The translations under genes and the position numbers were made by a program. A stretch of 64,000 nt of DNA, taken from contig NC_037599.1 in NCBI RefSeq assembly GCF_003073045.1, positions 744,001 to 808,000 on the forward strand. Direction: 5' to 3'. The notes under the pieces are model-generated. The model worked only from the letters and a program-made list of their open reading frames with translations, was not told the DNA's origin and did not search any database. Below are positions 1-10,677 of this stretch, piece by piece; position 1 is the first letter of the stretch; every line of letters begins with the position of its first letter. The DNA is from Pomacea canaliculata (lineage: Eukaryota; Mollusca; Gastropoda; Architaenioglossa; Ampullariidae).

Positions 1-1777
1 ATGCATCCTACTGAAAATTCATTTAAGGTTGGACAGGACTGCTGAGATTACAAACTATTAACAGTACTTGTCATTTCTGCAAACAGCGTTAGGTATAGCA
101 TAAAGCTGACCTGAACTTAAATTCTGCTTGACACTAATTTTCTAAGAATATATATTGAGAGTACATCTTAAACTATTTGTATCATAGACATCTACACTAC
201 AGAACACTTCCTTTGTTAGGCCAGCATCAGGAACAGGTGCATATGAAGGCAAATCTGTAACAAACATCCAAATTGTTTCATGTATAGTAATGGCAAAGTG
301 TGCAAAACAGATATACAGGGAACATGCCATGGGTAATGTGATGCATAGTACATAACACTATGACGGATCTCCTGAGAAGGACAACATTATTTTTTTTCAA
401 TGTGTCATCAAACCACAAGCATAAATATTTAATGTAGTGAAAGCATAGCAATATTCTTTTATGACAGTCATGCACAATAGTGATGAAGAAGTGATTTTTG
501 CACAGCAAAATGTTCATGATTGTCTATGTACCTTTGCTTTTCAATTTAATTTATGGCTTTATGAGCACAAGTACATTTTATTTGTGTGCAAAACATAAAT
601 ATTGTTCTTATGATAAATTCACTGAATCAACTTATGTGATATAGCCATGCACTGTAAACTGTCATTCAACCAGCTGTATGAGTCAACTGTATGTTATTAA
701 CACTTGCATTAGATTTACTGACATTTAGACATGAAATTCACTTTCAGATCATGCCAGTGATTTTTTTTTTGGGGTGGTAGAATGATGTATTTTCATATAG
801 TACTACCCCTAGTCATCTTCCCCTCTTTCCTAAAGAAAAGACAAAAACTACACCATGAACCTTTTAATTCAAAGAGACCTGTGGGGTGGAGGTATATTAA
901 GGTGAAAAAATCATTTGGTATCAAACTGAATTTATTGTTAATTCTTAATAAACCATACCTGGGCAGCTGCTGACTAGAGTTATCTCAAAAACCTCTCTCT
1001 TAAACTGAAAAAAAGTTCAATGTCTATGCAGTATTGTTTTAAAACAAAATGTAACCGAAAAGAGCTAAAAAGAATTAAAGAAATGTTTATTTTGCCTCAT
1101 CGACCCACCCACTCTCACCCCAACACACAGAGCAGCAAAGACTGTGACACTACCACTTCATAATTAATGGTGAAATCGAAGCTTTAAAATATTAATATTG
1201 TTATCTATGGCATAGAAAAAAGAGAAAATAATAGATACAAATAATAGTTAAATATAAGTACTGTAATGAAATTAAGTTTATACCAAATATTTTAAAATAA
1301 AATCAGTAAAAAGTAGTTTTTACATCACTGAATCACAATTACCGAAGTTTAAAAACTGATATTGAATAATAATAATAGAACAAACCTCTAATAATGCCCG
1401 TACTTCCCTGCTGGACCAGTTTGCTCCTCGCTGGCGTTTGGAAGACGTCGGCTCCATTATTATAAAAAAAAGTAGGCTGACAAAGTTTGTTCCGCGAAAA
1501 GAGCACATCCACAGAGTTGTATAGTAAATCTGTGAGCACGCCTGTTTGTTTTTCCCGGAAGACATATTAACGTCTTCTGGACATGCGCACAAGTAGGGAA
1601 TCCCCCGGAACAAAGAATGTAGGTCGCAGTTCTAAATTTGCATCGCCAGTTAGCTATTGTCGGGTAAAGTCGGAAACACGAAATGCGCGGGACGCGCTGG
1701 CCTTACCAGCGAGTAGCTAATAGGGCCTGCGGGTTTTATTCGGAGGTAAGTTAAGCGCTGAACATGAAATCCACCCC
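1..1777 (-). mobile_element. Partial PIF/Harbinger element, inverted copy
   Basis: This is a reversed copy of the left part of the element at 1792-5917 and ends at 1777 in the same terminal motif (1761-1777). It runs off the left edge, so its transposase half is not visible. It keeps about 397 bases that the right-hand copy lacks. That extra piece restores the end of SANT exon 1, intron 1 and a short second exon, so this copy shows the older gene structure. It is non-autonomous as far as can be seen. Confidence 0.85.
142..1457 (-). pseudogene. SANT/Myb-like Harbinger protein, left copy
   Basis: In Harbinger elements this protein binds the transposon ends and helps bring the transposase to the nucleus and DNA (family knowledge). 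The start codon is at 1457. Residues 1-27 include NWSSREVRALLEV, the first helix of a SANT/Myb-like domain. The frame reads 45 codons to a stop at 1320-1322, with a possible splice donor before it (exon end 1343, GTAATT). A 46-base second exon is likely at 959-1004, after TTTTTTTCAG and before GTATGG; its frame with KREVFE resembles the next SANT helix. A third likely exon is 142-254 after TTTGTTACAG. It ends in a TAG where the right copy reads GAG, so this copy is truncated there. The exon 1 to exon 2 phases do not join cleanly, which suggests decay. Confidence is good for the family and modest for the exon structure. Confidence 0.6.
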
Positions 1778-1808
1778 AGACGTCGCCCACAGGGGTGGAT
1801 TTCATGTT
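1761..1808. repeat. Abutting terminal inverted repeats of two Harbinger copies
   Basis: The terminal motif occurs at 1761-1777 and in reverse complement at 1792-1808. The spacer is AGACGTCGCCCACA. The same motif closes the element at 5901-5917. The motif starts with GGGG, as many Harbinger ends do (family knowledge). Confidence 0.85.
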
Positions 1809-2110
1809 CAGCGCTTAACTTACCTCCGAATAAAACCCTCAGCCCCTATTAGCTACTCGCTGGTAAGGCCAGCGCGTCCCGCGCATTTCGTGTTTCCGAC
1901 TTTACCCGACAATAGCTAACTGGCGATGCAAATTTAGAACTGCGACCTACATTCTTTGTTCCGGGGGATTCCCTACTTGTGCGCATGTCCAGAAGACGTT
2001 AATATGTCTTCCGGGAAAAACAAACAGGCGTGCTCACAGATTTACTGTACAACTCTATGGATGTGCTCTTTTCGCGGAACAAACTTTGTCAGCCTACTTT
2101 TTTTATAATA

Positions 2111-3117
2111 ATGGAGCCGACGTCTTCCAAACGCCAGCGAGGAGCAAACTGGTCCAGCAGGGAAGTACGGGCATTATTAGAGGTTTGTTCTATTATTATT
2201 ATTCAACATCAGGTATGGTTTATTAAGAATTAACAATGAATTCAGTTTGATACCAAATGATTTTTTCACCTTAATATACCTCCACCCCACAGGTCTCTTT
2301 GAATTAAAAGGTTCATGGTGTAGTTTTTGTCTTTTCTTTAGGAAAGAGGGGAAGATGACTAGGGGTAGTACTATATGAAAATACATCATTCTACCACCCC
2401 CCAAAAAAAATCACTGGCATGATCTGAAAGTGAATTTCATGTCTAAATGTCAGTAAATCTAATGCAAGTGTTAATAACATACAGTTGACTCATACAGCTG
2501 GTTGAATGATAGACAGTTTACAGTGCATGGCTATATCACATAAGTTGATTCAGTGAATTTATCATAAGAACAATATTTATGTTTTGCACACAAATAAAAT
2601 GTACTGTGCTCATAAAGCCATAAATTTAAATTGAAAAGCAAAGGTACATAGACAATCATGAATATTTTGCTGTGCAAAAATCACTTCTTCATCACTATTG
2701 TGCATGACTGTCATAAAAGAATATTGCTATGCTTTCACTACATTAAATATTTATGCTTGTGGTTTGATGACACATTGAAAAAAAATAATGTTGTCCTTCT
2801 CAGGAGATCCATCATAGTGTTATGTACTATGCATCACATTACCCTTGGCATGTTCCCTGTATATCTGTTTTGCACACTTTGCCATTACTATACATGAAAC
2901 AATTTGGATGTTTGTTACAGATTTGCCTTCATATGCACCTGTTCCTGATGCTGGCCTAACAAAGGAAGTGTTCTCTAGTGTAGATGTCTATGATACAAAT
3001 AGTTTAAGATGTACTCTCAATATATATTCTGAGAAAATAAGTGTCAAGCAGAATTTAAGTTCAGGTCAGCTTTATGCTATACCTAACGCTGTTTGCAGAA
3101 ATGACAAGTACTGTTAA
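2111..3117 (+). pseudogene. SANT/Myb-like Harbinger protein, right copy
   Basis: The start codon is at 2111 and the first 32 residues are the same as in the left copy, with the SANT-like NWSSREVRALLEV. Exon 1 runs to 2212 and meets a donor, CAG|GTATGG. Compared with the left copy, about 397 bases are missing here: the end of exon 1, intron 1 and all of exon 2. Exon 1 is therefore fused to the donor of exon 2 and the SANT domain is cut short. A later exon probably starts at 2921 after TTTGTTACAG and reads 65 codons to a stop at 3115-3117, longer than the left copy's equivalent. An AATAAA at 3328-3333 could be its poly(A) signal. A functional DNA-binding domain is unlikely. Confidence 0.6.
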
Positions 3118-3327
3118 TAGTTTGTAATCTCAGCAGTCCTGTCCAACCTTAAATGAATTTTCAGTAGGATGCATGTGTGGAAGTGTAATGTATCTTAAGA
3201 GTGATGTACAATCTAAGATTGCATATTTTTGTGGTGCACAACTTGTGAACCAAATATTGAAACTTGCACTGGTTTTTCATTGTTGTTGTTTTGGGATGAG
3301 CAGACATTTAGAGTTGCATGCTGGAAT

Positions 3328-3333
3328 TAATAA
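3328..3333 (+). promoter_or_regulatory. Possible poly(A) signal of the SANT/Myb gene
   Basis: AATAAA lies about 210 bases after the last stop of the + strand transposon gene and before the - strand transposase begins its last exon. Placement is the only evidence. Confidence 0.35.
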
Positions 3334-4001
3334 AGTTGATCATTCATTTTCATTGTATTTTCTGCCTGTTCCTTAACCGAGAATGTCTAATGCTGATATA
3401 CTTTACTCTTCTTCAGAATTTTGCTTCAAAGTGAGTGGAAGCCTCAAACATTTATTCCAAAGAGTTGCACATGTAAAATATTGTTCAAGAAGAATATAAG
3501 ATTTTAATAGCCAAGTGACAGCATTAAGAACATGTCTTAGTGATGACCGCTACTCTTGACAAACACTTGCAGAGGCCACCACATGCACTACTGTCTGCAA
3601 GCCTATGTCGAAATTTTCCCTTGTAATAATTTCATAAAGGAAACCTCATACATTTTTTGAAATGTCCTGTCCAAGAAGAACTGCATCTTTCATTTATTAA
3701 AGTTAAAAAGCATTTGCTACTTCCTAAAGAGATCTGTATGAATGAACAGCTACTAAGTTTCATAAGAATGAAAATTTAACTATTTCTACAGTCACATAGT
3801 TCTGATATTGTGAACTCTACAGAAAAGTATAAAATTATGATATATTCACAAGAAAAATCTACTTATAAACTGGATACTAGCAGCTTGACCTGTTGTAACA
3901 CATGTTGGGCCTACATCTAAACTGTTGACTATGTCTATTGTTGATGTTCTAACTTCGTTATCAAAATAGTTCTGAATGTATAAAATTATGGTTTAACATA
4001 T

Positions 4002-5610
4002 TTACAAGAAAAGTCTATAAACAGATTGGTTCCTGACAGCTTGGCCTGCTGCAACATGGGCTCTTTCTGTGGGAGCATCATGTTCTGAAACAGTGTCATT
4101 GATTTTATTGTAGTGATTTTCATTATTTAAATCATTGTTATGTCCAACATCATTATTGTCGCCATCATTGTCTGGCTCTCCCCCGATTGAGAACACAGTC
4201 ACTTCACATGCCTGATCTGGTTCCATCTTCAGACCCTAGAGACAATCCCATCTCTTTTTAGCTATGCCTGAAATACAAACATCATCACCATCTGTAGAAA
4301 TTTATACTGACTGCTGGAATGTACTGCTATACCACAATGCAATAACTACATTCACTGTGATTTAAATGAACTACTAGCTGAACATATCATTGGCATTGTC
4401 ATTTACAAATAGTATACACAGTACATGTAAACAGGTTTCAATCAAACCAGTATTATTTCCATATAAAACTATTCAATGTATACACATGCTGGGAAAAATA
4501 TTTAAATGTGTTCAAGTCTGACTTTACTATACATAGATACAGTTAATGTGACCAACATGAACATTTGGTGAAAACTTTGATGCAAACTCACATACCAGTT
4601 GCATGTACAGCTATGTGCTGTGTTGTATTTCCTTTCCTGCAAGGGTGCAGGATGCTGAAATGATGTCAACAATCACTCTCCTATCATGCAGCTACTGTCA
4701 CCTAGCATGACCCGGTCCAATAGTCTACAGTTGCTTCCAAAGGCTGCAGACACCCTGGATGCCACTTTGCAAGCACGTTGATAAACATTAACCTGTTCAA
4801 ATATATATAAATAGCAATATTAAGCTTCGGGTATATGGATTATCGATGCATCAGCCGATGACATTTTGAAATTGTTTGACATGAGCCACACTAAATATAA
4901 AACAAAACATGTTTATTAATTGTGATGATAAGAAAGTTTTGGTTAATGGTATGAGAGTGTTTTTTAATTCCTAATATCTTGGGATTGTGTAGTAGCAGTC
5001 TATTTTCTGCTTTTACAAAAATGTTTAACAGATATTAAAGTGATTAGATGTTATCTGCAAAATTTTCGAAGAGAGAACATTTTAGTCTATGGGGAAAATA
5101 TTAAATGCTTGTATTTATCCTGATTTGGCATTGGAGAAGAGTCTATACTGCAACAATTTATGGTACTTCGAAAGGTTTAGTCATATGTGAATAAAAAAGG
5201 CAACTATATTGATTACAAAGTATTACCTGAACATTTAGTGAATGAAAATATTTTCCATTCACGTACTGGTGCTCATTATTTTCGCCGCCTGAATGTGGAT
5301 ATGCGTCCCGTCGATGTATCCAACAACACTCGGAAAAACCACCGCTGGCACAGAACTTTCTCTTCTCTCTGCCTCTCGCTGGTCGGGAAAGACGATCCAT
5401 CGTCGAGCATGTCGTAGTAGCGTTTGGTCACTCTCCTCACGATGTGACATTTCTCTTCGGAAACTCCGACCAAATCGCCGCACACACACATTCACACACA
5501 CGTAAAAATGATCCCGTTGCGAAGTGCAAAGCATACTCGTCTGCTTTAGGGAACATTGTTCCCTCGATTCGACATTTCCAATTCATCTTCTACCTCATAG
5601 GCAATAGACA
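4002..5610 (-). pseudogene. PIF/Harbinger DDE transposase (HARBI1-like), broken
   Basis: The transposase would cut and join the transposon ends with a DDE catalytic site in the nucleus. On the - strand the family motifs appear in order but in changing frames. ALHFATGSF lies near 5507-5535, then GDLVGVSEEK and RRVTK (about 5435-5480), FPSVVGYIDGTHIHIQ with the first catalytic Asp (about 5285-5340), and NNEHQYVNGKYFHSLNVQ ending at a donor at 5227. After a GT-AG intron (5226-4793) comes exon 4792-4596 with VMLGDSS (second Asp), an in-frame TGA where the family has Trp, then LLTSF and ERKYNTAHS. A further exon, 4267-4002, follows TGTATTTCAG and has KKRWDCL, a stop, then GLKMEPDQACEV and an acidic tail. 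At least three frameshifts and two stops show it is dead. One shift sits in a T5 run near 5335. Confidence 0.88.
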
Positions 5611-5900
5611 TTTTATCAACTCCACGAAATTCAAATTTTGTGTACACTTCTACATCATTGTAAAGATATAATTGTCCCTAAATATTCTGTTTCGACAAGA
5701 TTTCGCCTGTTTAGCGAGAGCACAGCTACTACAGTCGCCATTTTTCTGCGCCTAATAGCCGCGTAAAGGCGGGTCCCCCCTGACCATAACTTACCCCGCG
5801 ATAAGGCCGACTTATTCGCTATTAATTTCGACGTGGGAGCCACTTTTTGCGCTTAAGGGCTGATAAGCTAGTTATTCGCTCGTAAGTGGGATAAAGGCGC

Positions 5901-5917
5901 AACATGAAATCCACCCC
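5901..5917. repeat. Right terminal inverted repeat of Harbinger element
   Basis: AACATGAAATCCACCCC is the exact complement of the left end at 1792-1808. It marks the outer end of the transposon; sequence beyond 5917 is unrelated to the left flank. Confidence 0.85.
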
Positions 5918-6728
5918 AGGTTGTTGCGATGAAAGTTAACGGCTCGCACGCGCTGCAAGCAGTTGGCGGAGTCACGGGTGGGTAGCGGCAGGTAACTTCC
6001 TTGTCTCTGATAACCGCCGGCCCCTCCCCACCCCACTCGCTGCGCAAGGCCCAATCACCTGCTCAGGTGAGCGCAGTATGTACCCGTGGGTTGTGTTGTG
6101 TGGACGTGAATAGCTGGACTGACCACAGACTGACGGCGAGAACTTTGTACCGTGTCTGCTGTGGGTGAGTCCACCCGAGTCTGGGCTCAGTTCCTACTCG
6201 TCTGTGTCCCTGGTGCCACATCCAGCAAGTGCAGGTGGAAACTCTCTCTCAGGTCAGGTGTGATCAAACTGTAACACAGAGATGTTTTGTATGTTTGTTG
6301 TATTGACATGGCGTGTGTACACCCGTTTATACTATCTTTCTCATCCATGTGTGTACACCTATGTTTGTACAAATACTCGTGTACATCGTGTGTTTGTACA
6401 TAAACTAGTTGTGTACACATGGTGCACGCTGTCTATTGTTTTGGTCACGTGACTAGTTAGCACAGCAGTAACTAACCGTGGGACCAACGACCGCCTGTAA
6501 CAACACATCCACCATGACGGCTGTGGAATGTCACTGGCGGGGCTGTGGGTGAAGAGCGGGGGACACTCCCTGGTATTGATCATCGCACCCTCCGCCCCGC
6601 AAGTCTGTCACAAGCTGTCCACCCTCACAGGTCGATTGACATATTTCAGTGCATGTCCTTGTTTAATCAAACACCGCGCCTGAACCTCGGGCTTTCTCTA
6701 ACCCCGAGTTAGTAAGACGGCGTACAGA
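5918..6728. other. No gene recognised
   Basis: This stretch holds unique sequence with several GTGTACAC-type repeats around 6300-6420. I see no coding exon, RNA gene or transposon end in it. Confidence 0.6.
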
Positions 6729-6890
6729 AATAATAATAACAATCATAATAACAATCATCATCATAATAATAACAATCATAATAACAATCATAATAACAAT
6801 CATAATAACAATCATAATAACAATAATAATAATAACGATCATAATAACAAATTATCATAATAATCATAATAATCATAATAATAATTTGTA
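6729..6890. repeat. AT-rich trinucleotide microsatellite
   Basis: About 160 bases of AATAATAAC and AATCAT units. It is open in one - strand frame only because of the periodicity. Confidence 0.9.
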
Positions 6891-7174
6891 CAAAGCAGCA
6901 CCACACTCGACAGTGAGTACCTTCACCACCCTCAGGCCGTTCTGAGTAAACATGAGCGTAGAGATACAAATTAAAATAAGAAAATAGTCCTGTAGAGATG
7001 AGACAATCAAGTGTGGGCAGTGTAGCCCCGAGACAAACATCAAAATGTTTTGTTGTCGGACGTCCAGTGAGGAACAACACCTGGGTCTGTCACACCTGTA
7101 CCATGCATGGGTGAGCAATCAGCGGCTGTAAGTCCACCCCTGGACTTTCCCTTGTACCTGTCTTTGCTGGGTGA

Positions 7175-9345
7175 GGTGAAGGTCAGGTCAGGTCAGTCCC
7201 ATGCCCGGTCCGGGCGTAGGGGGGACCGTCCGGCAGCAGCAACAGACAGAATTTTCCACCCGGTCCTGTCTTGAGCAGATGAGAGCAGGTCTGGCATCTC
7301 GCGTTCGGTCCATTCTTTAATGTTGGTGACCCAGCTTTTCCTCGGACGACCACGACGACGGCTCCCTTCGAGGGTTCCTTGTAGGATCGTCTTGGACAGG
7401 GTGTTGTGGCGGGTGACGTGACCGAACCAGGCGAGCTTGCGCCGCTTCACTGTTGCCAGAAGGGGCTCATGTGGGCCCACGAGGGAGGTTACGGTGCTCC
7501 GTACGTATGCGTTGGTCTTGTGTTCGCGGTACGAGATGCGGAGCAGCTTTCTCAAGCACTTGTTCTCAAAGGCCTGGAGCTTCTTTTCCGTTGCGGCAAG
7601 CAGCGTCCAAGTCTCGCAGCCGTAGAGTAGGATTGACACTACGAGGGACTTGTACAGCCTGTGCTTGGTACTGAAGCTGATTGAGTTGCTTCGCCAGATC
7701 CTATCCAGCCTGGACATTGCGGATGTTGCCATACCAATCCTGATACGGATCTCTGCTGTACAGCAACCATCTCTAGTCAGGGTGGCACCCAAATACTTGA
7801 AGCTGTTGACCTCCTCCAGTTTCTGGCCGTTCATGACGATGTTGCTGCTGCTGTCGGTGGTGGAAATAATCATTACTTTGCTTTTTTCTGAGCTTATTTC
7901 CATGCCATAGGCCCCGCTCGCCTGGAGAGTCTGTCCGTCAAATCCTGAAGTTCGTTGTTACTGCCTGCCATGAGGTCAATGTCATCTGCAAAGCGGAGGT
8001 TGCACAGGGGTCTGCCACCAATGGAGATTGAGGTAAGGTGGTTGTGGAGGGTGTCTTGCATGATTTTTCAAGGAAGATGTTAAAAAGGATGGGAGAGAGT
8101 AGGCACCCTTGACGGACCCCGATCGTCATCGCGAAGAACTCGCCTAGTTGGTTGTTGAGTAGTACCGCGCTGGAGGCGTTCTTGTAGAGTGCTGCTACCA
8201 TCTGGATCAGTCCCTCCTCTATGTTGAATGATCTCATGACCTGCCAGAGTCCATCGTGCCAGACACGATCAAAAGCTTTTTTGAAATCGATGAAGTTATG
8301 GTATAGTTGACGTTGATGCTCCAGGTGTTTTTCTATCATAACACGGCAGTTAAAGATCTGTTCTACCGTGCTTCTTCCAGCCCTGAAGCCAGCCTGTTCT
8401 TCTGCCAGCAGTTCCTCTGCAATAGGTTTTAAGCGGTTGAGGATGATTCTGAGCATTACTTTGCTTGGGTGACTTATCAGACTGATGGTTCTGTAGTTCT
8501 GGCACTGCCTCAGGTTCCCTTTCTTAGGGAGTGGGATGATGATAGACTGAGCCCATTCTTTTGGCCATTTCTTTTCTTCCCATATCTTTTGACACAGTGT
8601 GGTGAAGGCCTTGGTTGTTGCGTCTCCTCCATGCTTCAGCAGCTCAGCAGGTACGTTGTCCACACCAGGTGACTTTCCTCCTTCAGACTGTGCATAGCTT
8701 CTCTCACCTCATCAGTGAGGACTGGCAGGTCTTCAGCCTCTCTTGTCCCAGTCTGGTGATGCTGGAGAATGCTGGTGTCTGGCTCGATCTTGTAGTTGTA
8801 CAAGTCTTGGCAATAATCAGTCCAACGACTTAGTACAGCAGCGTTTTCCGTAAGGAGCTGTCCGGCGCTGTCTTCGATGACTGTGGCTGGTCGCTGCTGA
8901 GTCTTGGTGAGGGCCTTCAGTGTTTCATATGCCTTCTTGCTGTCTCCGCTTGCCATGCCTATTTCCACGCTGCAACACTGGTCTTCGATCCAATCTTCTT
9001 TGCCTCCTTCATCCTTGTTCTGATCTTCTGGTTGACAAGTCTGTACTTGTCTGCTGACGTCGGGTCTCGACCTCTCCTCTCTTCAAGGCTCTCCTTTCGT
9101 CGCAAAGATCAAGGATGTCGTCTGTTACCCAGGGTTGTTTGCGCTTCCTCTGCTTCCCCAGCACTTCGTCTGCAGTAGAGAGTAGCACCTCTTTGATACT
9201 TCCAGCAAGGGCGTCTATGTCGCAGTCTATAGTAGCCAGGGCTGCAAATTTGCCCCCCACCTGGGCCTGGAATATCCTCTCTGTGTCCGGATCTTTGAGC
9301 TTCTCAAGGTTGAATCGGATGCGAGGGTTCTTATTGTTGTGAGGT
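7175..9345 (-). mobile_element. 5'-truncated non-LTR retrotransposon (LINE), probably RTE-like
   Basis: The stretch codes on the - strand for the linker before reverse transcriptase, the whole reverse transcriptase and the C-terminal region, but no endonuclease. Similarity to the family stops near 9345 at the 5' side, the usual result of incomplete reverse transcription. The 3' side ends almost at the stop codon (7193-7195) in a short TGACC repeat (about 7172-7197) and not in a poly(A) tail. A very short 3' UTR with a microsatellite tail is typical of RTE-clade elements; the clade is an inference. Confidence 0.88.
7193..9345 (-). pseudogene. LINE reverse transcriptase, frameshifted
   Basis: The enzyme would copy LINE RNA at a nicked target. 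From the 5' side: linker with KNPRIRFNLEKL (about 9300-9335), GDSKKAYETLKALTK (about 8890-8945), SPGVDNVPAELLK, NYRTISLISHPSKVM, EEQAGFRAGRST, FIDFKKAFDRVWH (first catalytic Asp), GVRQGCLLSPILFNIFLE, LRFADDIDLM (catalytic FADD at 7981-7992), FKYLGATLTRDG, LLYGCETWTLL, LAWFGHVTRHN and GRPRKSWVTNIKEWT, ending in a stop at 7193. The frame shifts near 8677 (a G missing), near 8064 (an A missing in an A run) and near 7912, and at least once between 9010 and 8970. All core motifs remain, so the copy is fairly young, but it cannot make one protein. The 5' endonuclease domain is missing. Confidence 0.92.
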
Positions 9346-9717
9346 GAAGGGGGGAGGGTATATGACTGGTCACCCAGGATACAGACAGATCGAACCATGA
9401 ACCATGAACCATGTACTGACACGTACTTTCGCTCTAGGATCCAACGGAAGATTTCTGTTTCTTTGTTTAATTCTATAGATCGAGCTGTACACAGAAATCG
9501 GTTGAATGTTTAATTATTTCATGTTTGTTTGTTTAGCAATAGAAAAGTTTTGTGTCGACAAGTTGCGAAGAAAAAAAAAGATAAGCTTGTGTGTACGGAT
9601 GCCACGCCAAAGTCAACAAACTTCGCCGCTCTCTCTCTCTCGCACAGAATGGCATTTCGACCTTTGAACCTGAATCGCAGTGGGGTTACTGTGCACCACA
9701 CATGACACCTTTCTTTC
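9346..9717. other. No gene recognised
   Basis: This is the flank of the truncated LINE. It contains a tandem ACCATGA stretch (about 9395-9411) and nothing that I can identify as coding. Confidence 0.5.
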
Positions 9718-10139
9718 TCGTGTGTGTGTGTGAGCCTGTGTGTGTGAGCCTATGTGTGTGTGAGCCTGTGTGTGTGAGCCTGTGTGTGTGCCTGTGTGTG
9801 TGAGCCTGTGTGTGTGTGTGTGAGCCTGTGTGTGTGCCTGTGTGTGTGAGCCTGTGTGTGTGAGCCTGTGTGTGTGTGCGCCTGTGTGTGTGTGAGCCTG
9901 TGTGTGTGCCTGTGTGTGTGTGTGTGAGCCTGTGTGTGTGTGTGTGAGCCTGTGTGTGTGCCTGTGTGTGTGTGTGTGTGTGAGCCTATGTGTGTGAGCC
10001 TGTGTGTGTGTGTGTGAGAGCCTATGTGTGTGTGAGCCTGTGTGTGTGTGAGCCTCTGTGTGTGTGTGTGAGCCTGTGTGTGTGAGCCTATGTGTGTGTG
10101 AGCTTGTGTGTGTGTGTGAGCCTGTGTGTGTGAGCCTGT
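9718..10139. repeat. GT-rich minisatellite, TGTGTGTGAGCC units
   Basis: About 420 bases of TGTGTGTGAGCC and close variants (GCCTGTGTGTG, GAGCCTATG). Long open frames here on the - strand (HTHTGS repeats) are periodicity artefacts. Confidence 0.95.
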
Positions 10140-10336
10140 CACCCACTCACTCATCAGGTTGTACGCCCTATGACACAGGGCTAAGAGCCTCAGTCATATT
10201 GAATCATGAAATATCAGACATAGTTTGTCTCCCACTCTTGCAGCTTCCTGAATTCGTGGCAGATAAACAGATAAGAAATTGATTGTCCCGCTCACCGCCC
10301 CCACCCCATTGCCCAGGCCGCTGTCATGCCTGTCAT

Positions 10337-10439
10337 TCCTCTGTTGTTGTCATTCCTCTGTTGTTGTCATTCCTCTGTTGTTGTCATTCCTCTGTTGTTG
10401 TCATGCCTCTGTTGTTGTCATACCTCTGTTGTTGTCATC
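10337..10439. repeat. 17-base tandem repeat
   Basis: Six copies of CATTCCTCTGTTGTTGT, with CATGCC and CATACC variants in the last copies. Confidence 0.93.
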
Positions 10440-10677
10440 GCCCACCAATAACAAGAAGTGGAGCTCGCGCCTGTGCAAATAATGTCCATTTGAAAATTCA
10501 AAGATGTGCGCAGTGAATCTGTCAAGGGCGGGCAGAGTTTGAATGTTGATGTGCACGTGTGAGTGGCCAGTGGACTGTGAACGCTGACGTGTACAGCTGT
10601 AAGGATGTGAACACATCTGTCCTTTGAAGTCTTGTACAACCGAGATTGCCTCTCTGACGTCACTGTTGTGGTTACAG

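Larger units (their letters stand above)
1..3171. repeat. Large inverted repeat (head-to-head Harbinger ends)
   Basis: Bases 1-1777 read in reverse complement match 1792-3171 almost throughout, with a 14-base spacer (1778-1791) between the arms. The match starts at the first base of the window, so the left arm continues outside it and the true palindrome is longer. The arms are not identical. The left arm has about 397 extra bases (962-1358), and there are scattered substitutions and small indels. The inner ends of both arms are the terminal repeat of a Harbinger transposon, so this is two transposon copies placed head to head rather than a random palindrome. Confidence 0.95.
1792..5917 (+). 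mobile_element. PIF/Harbinger DNA transposon, decayed
   Basis: The element is about 4.1 kb and is bounded by an inverted terminal motif: GGGGTGGATTTCATGTT at 1792-1808 and its complement at 5901-5917. The similarity between the two ends fades quickly inside the motif. It has the two-gene Harbinger layout: a SANT/Myb-like gene on + from 2111 and a DDE transposase on - from about 5610, converging near 3.3-4.0 kb. Harbinger elements usually make 3-base target duplications. The bases beside the ends (ACA at 1789-1791, AGG at 5918-5920) do not match, so the flanks were rearranged or the true end differs by a few bases. Both genes are broken. Confidence 0.85.

Noticed and set aside
9613..10154. His/Thr-rich protein on -
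   Set aside because: Translation of the GT-rich minisatellite.
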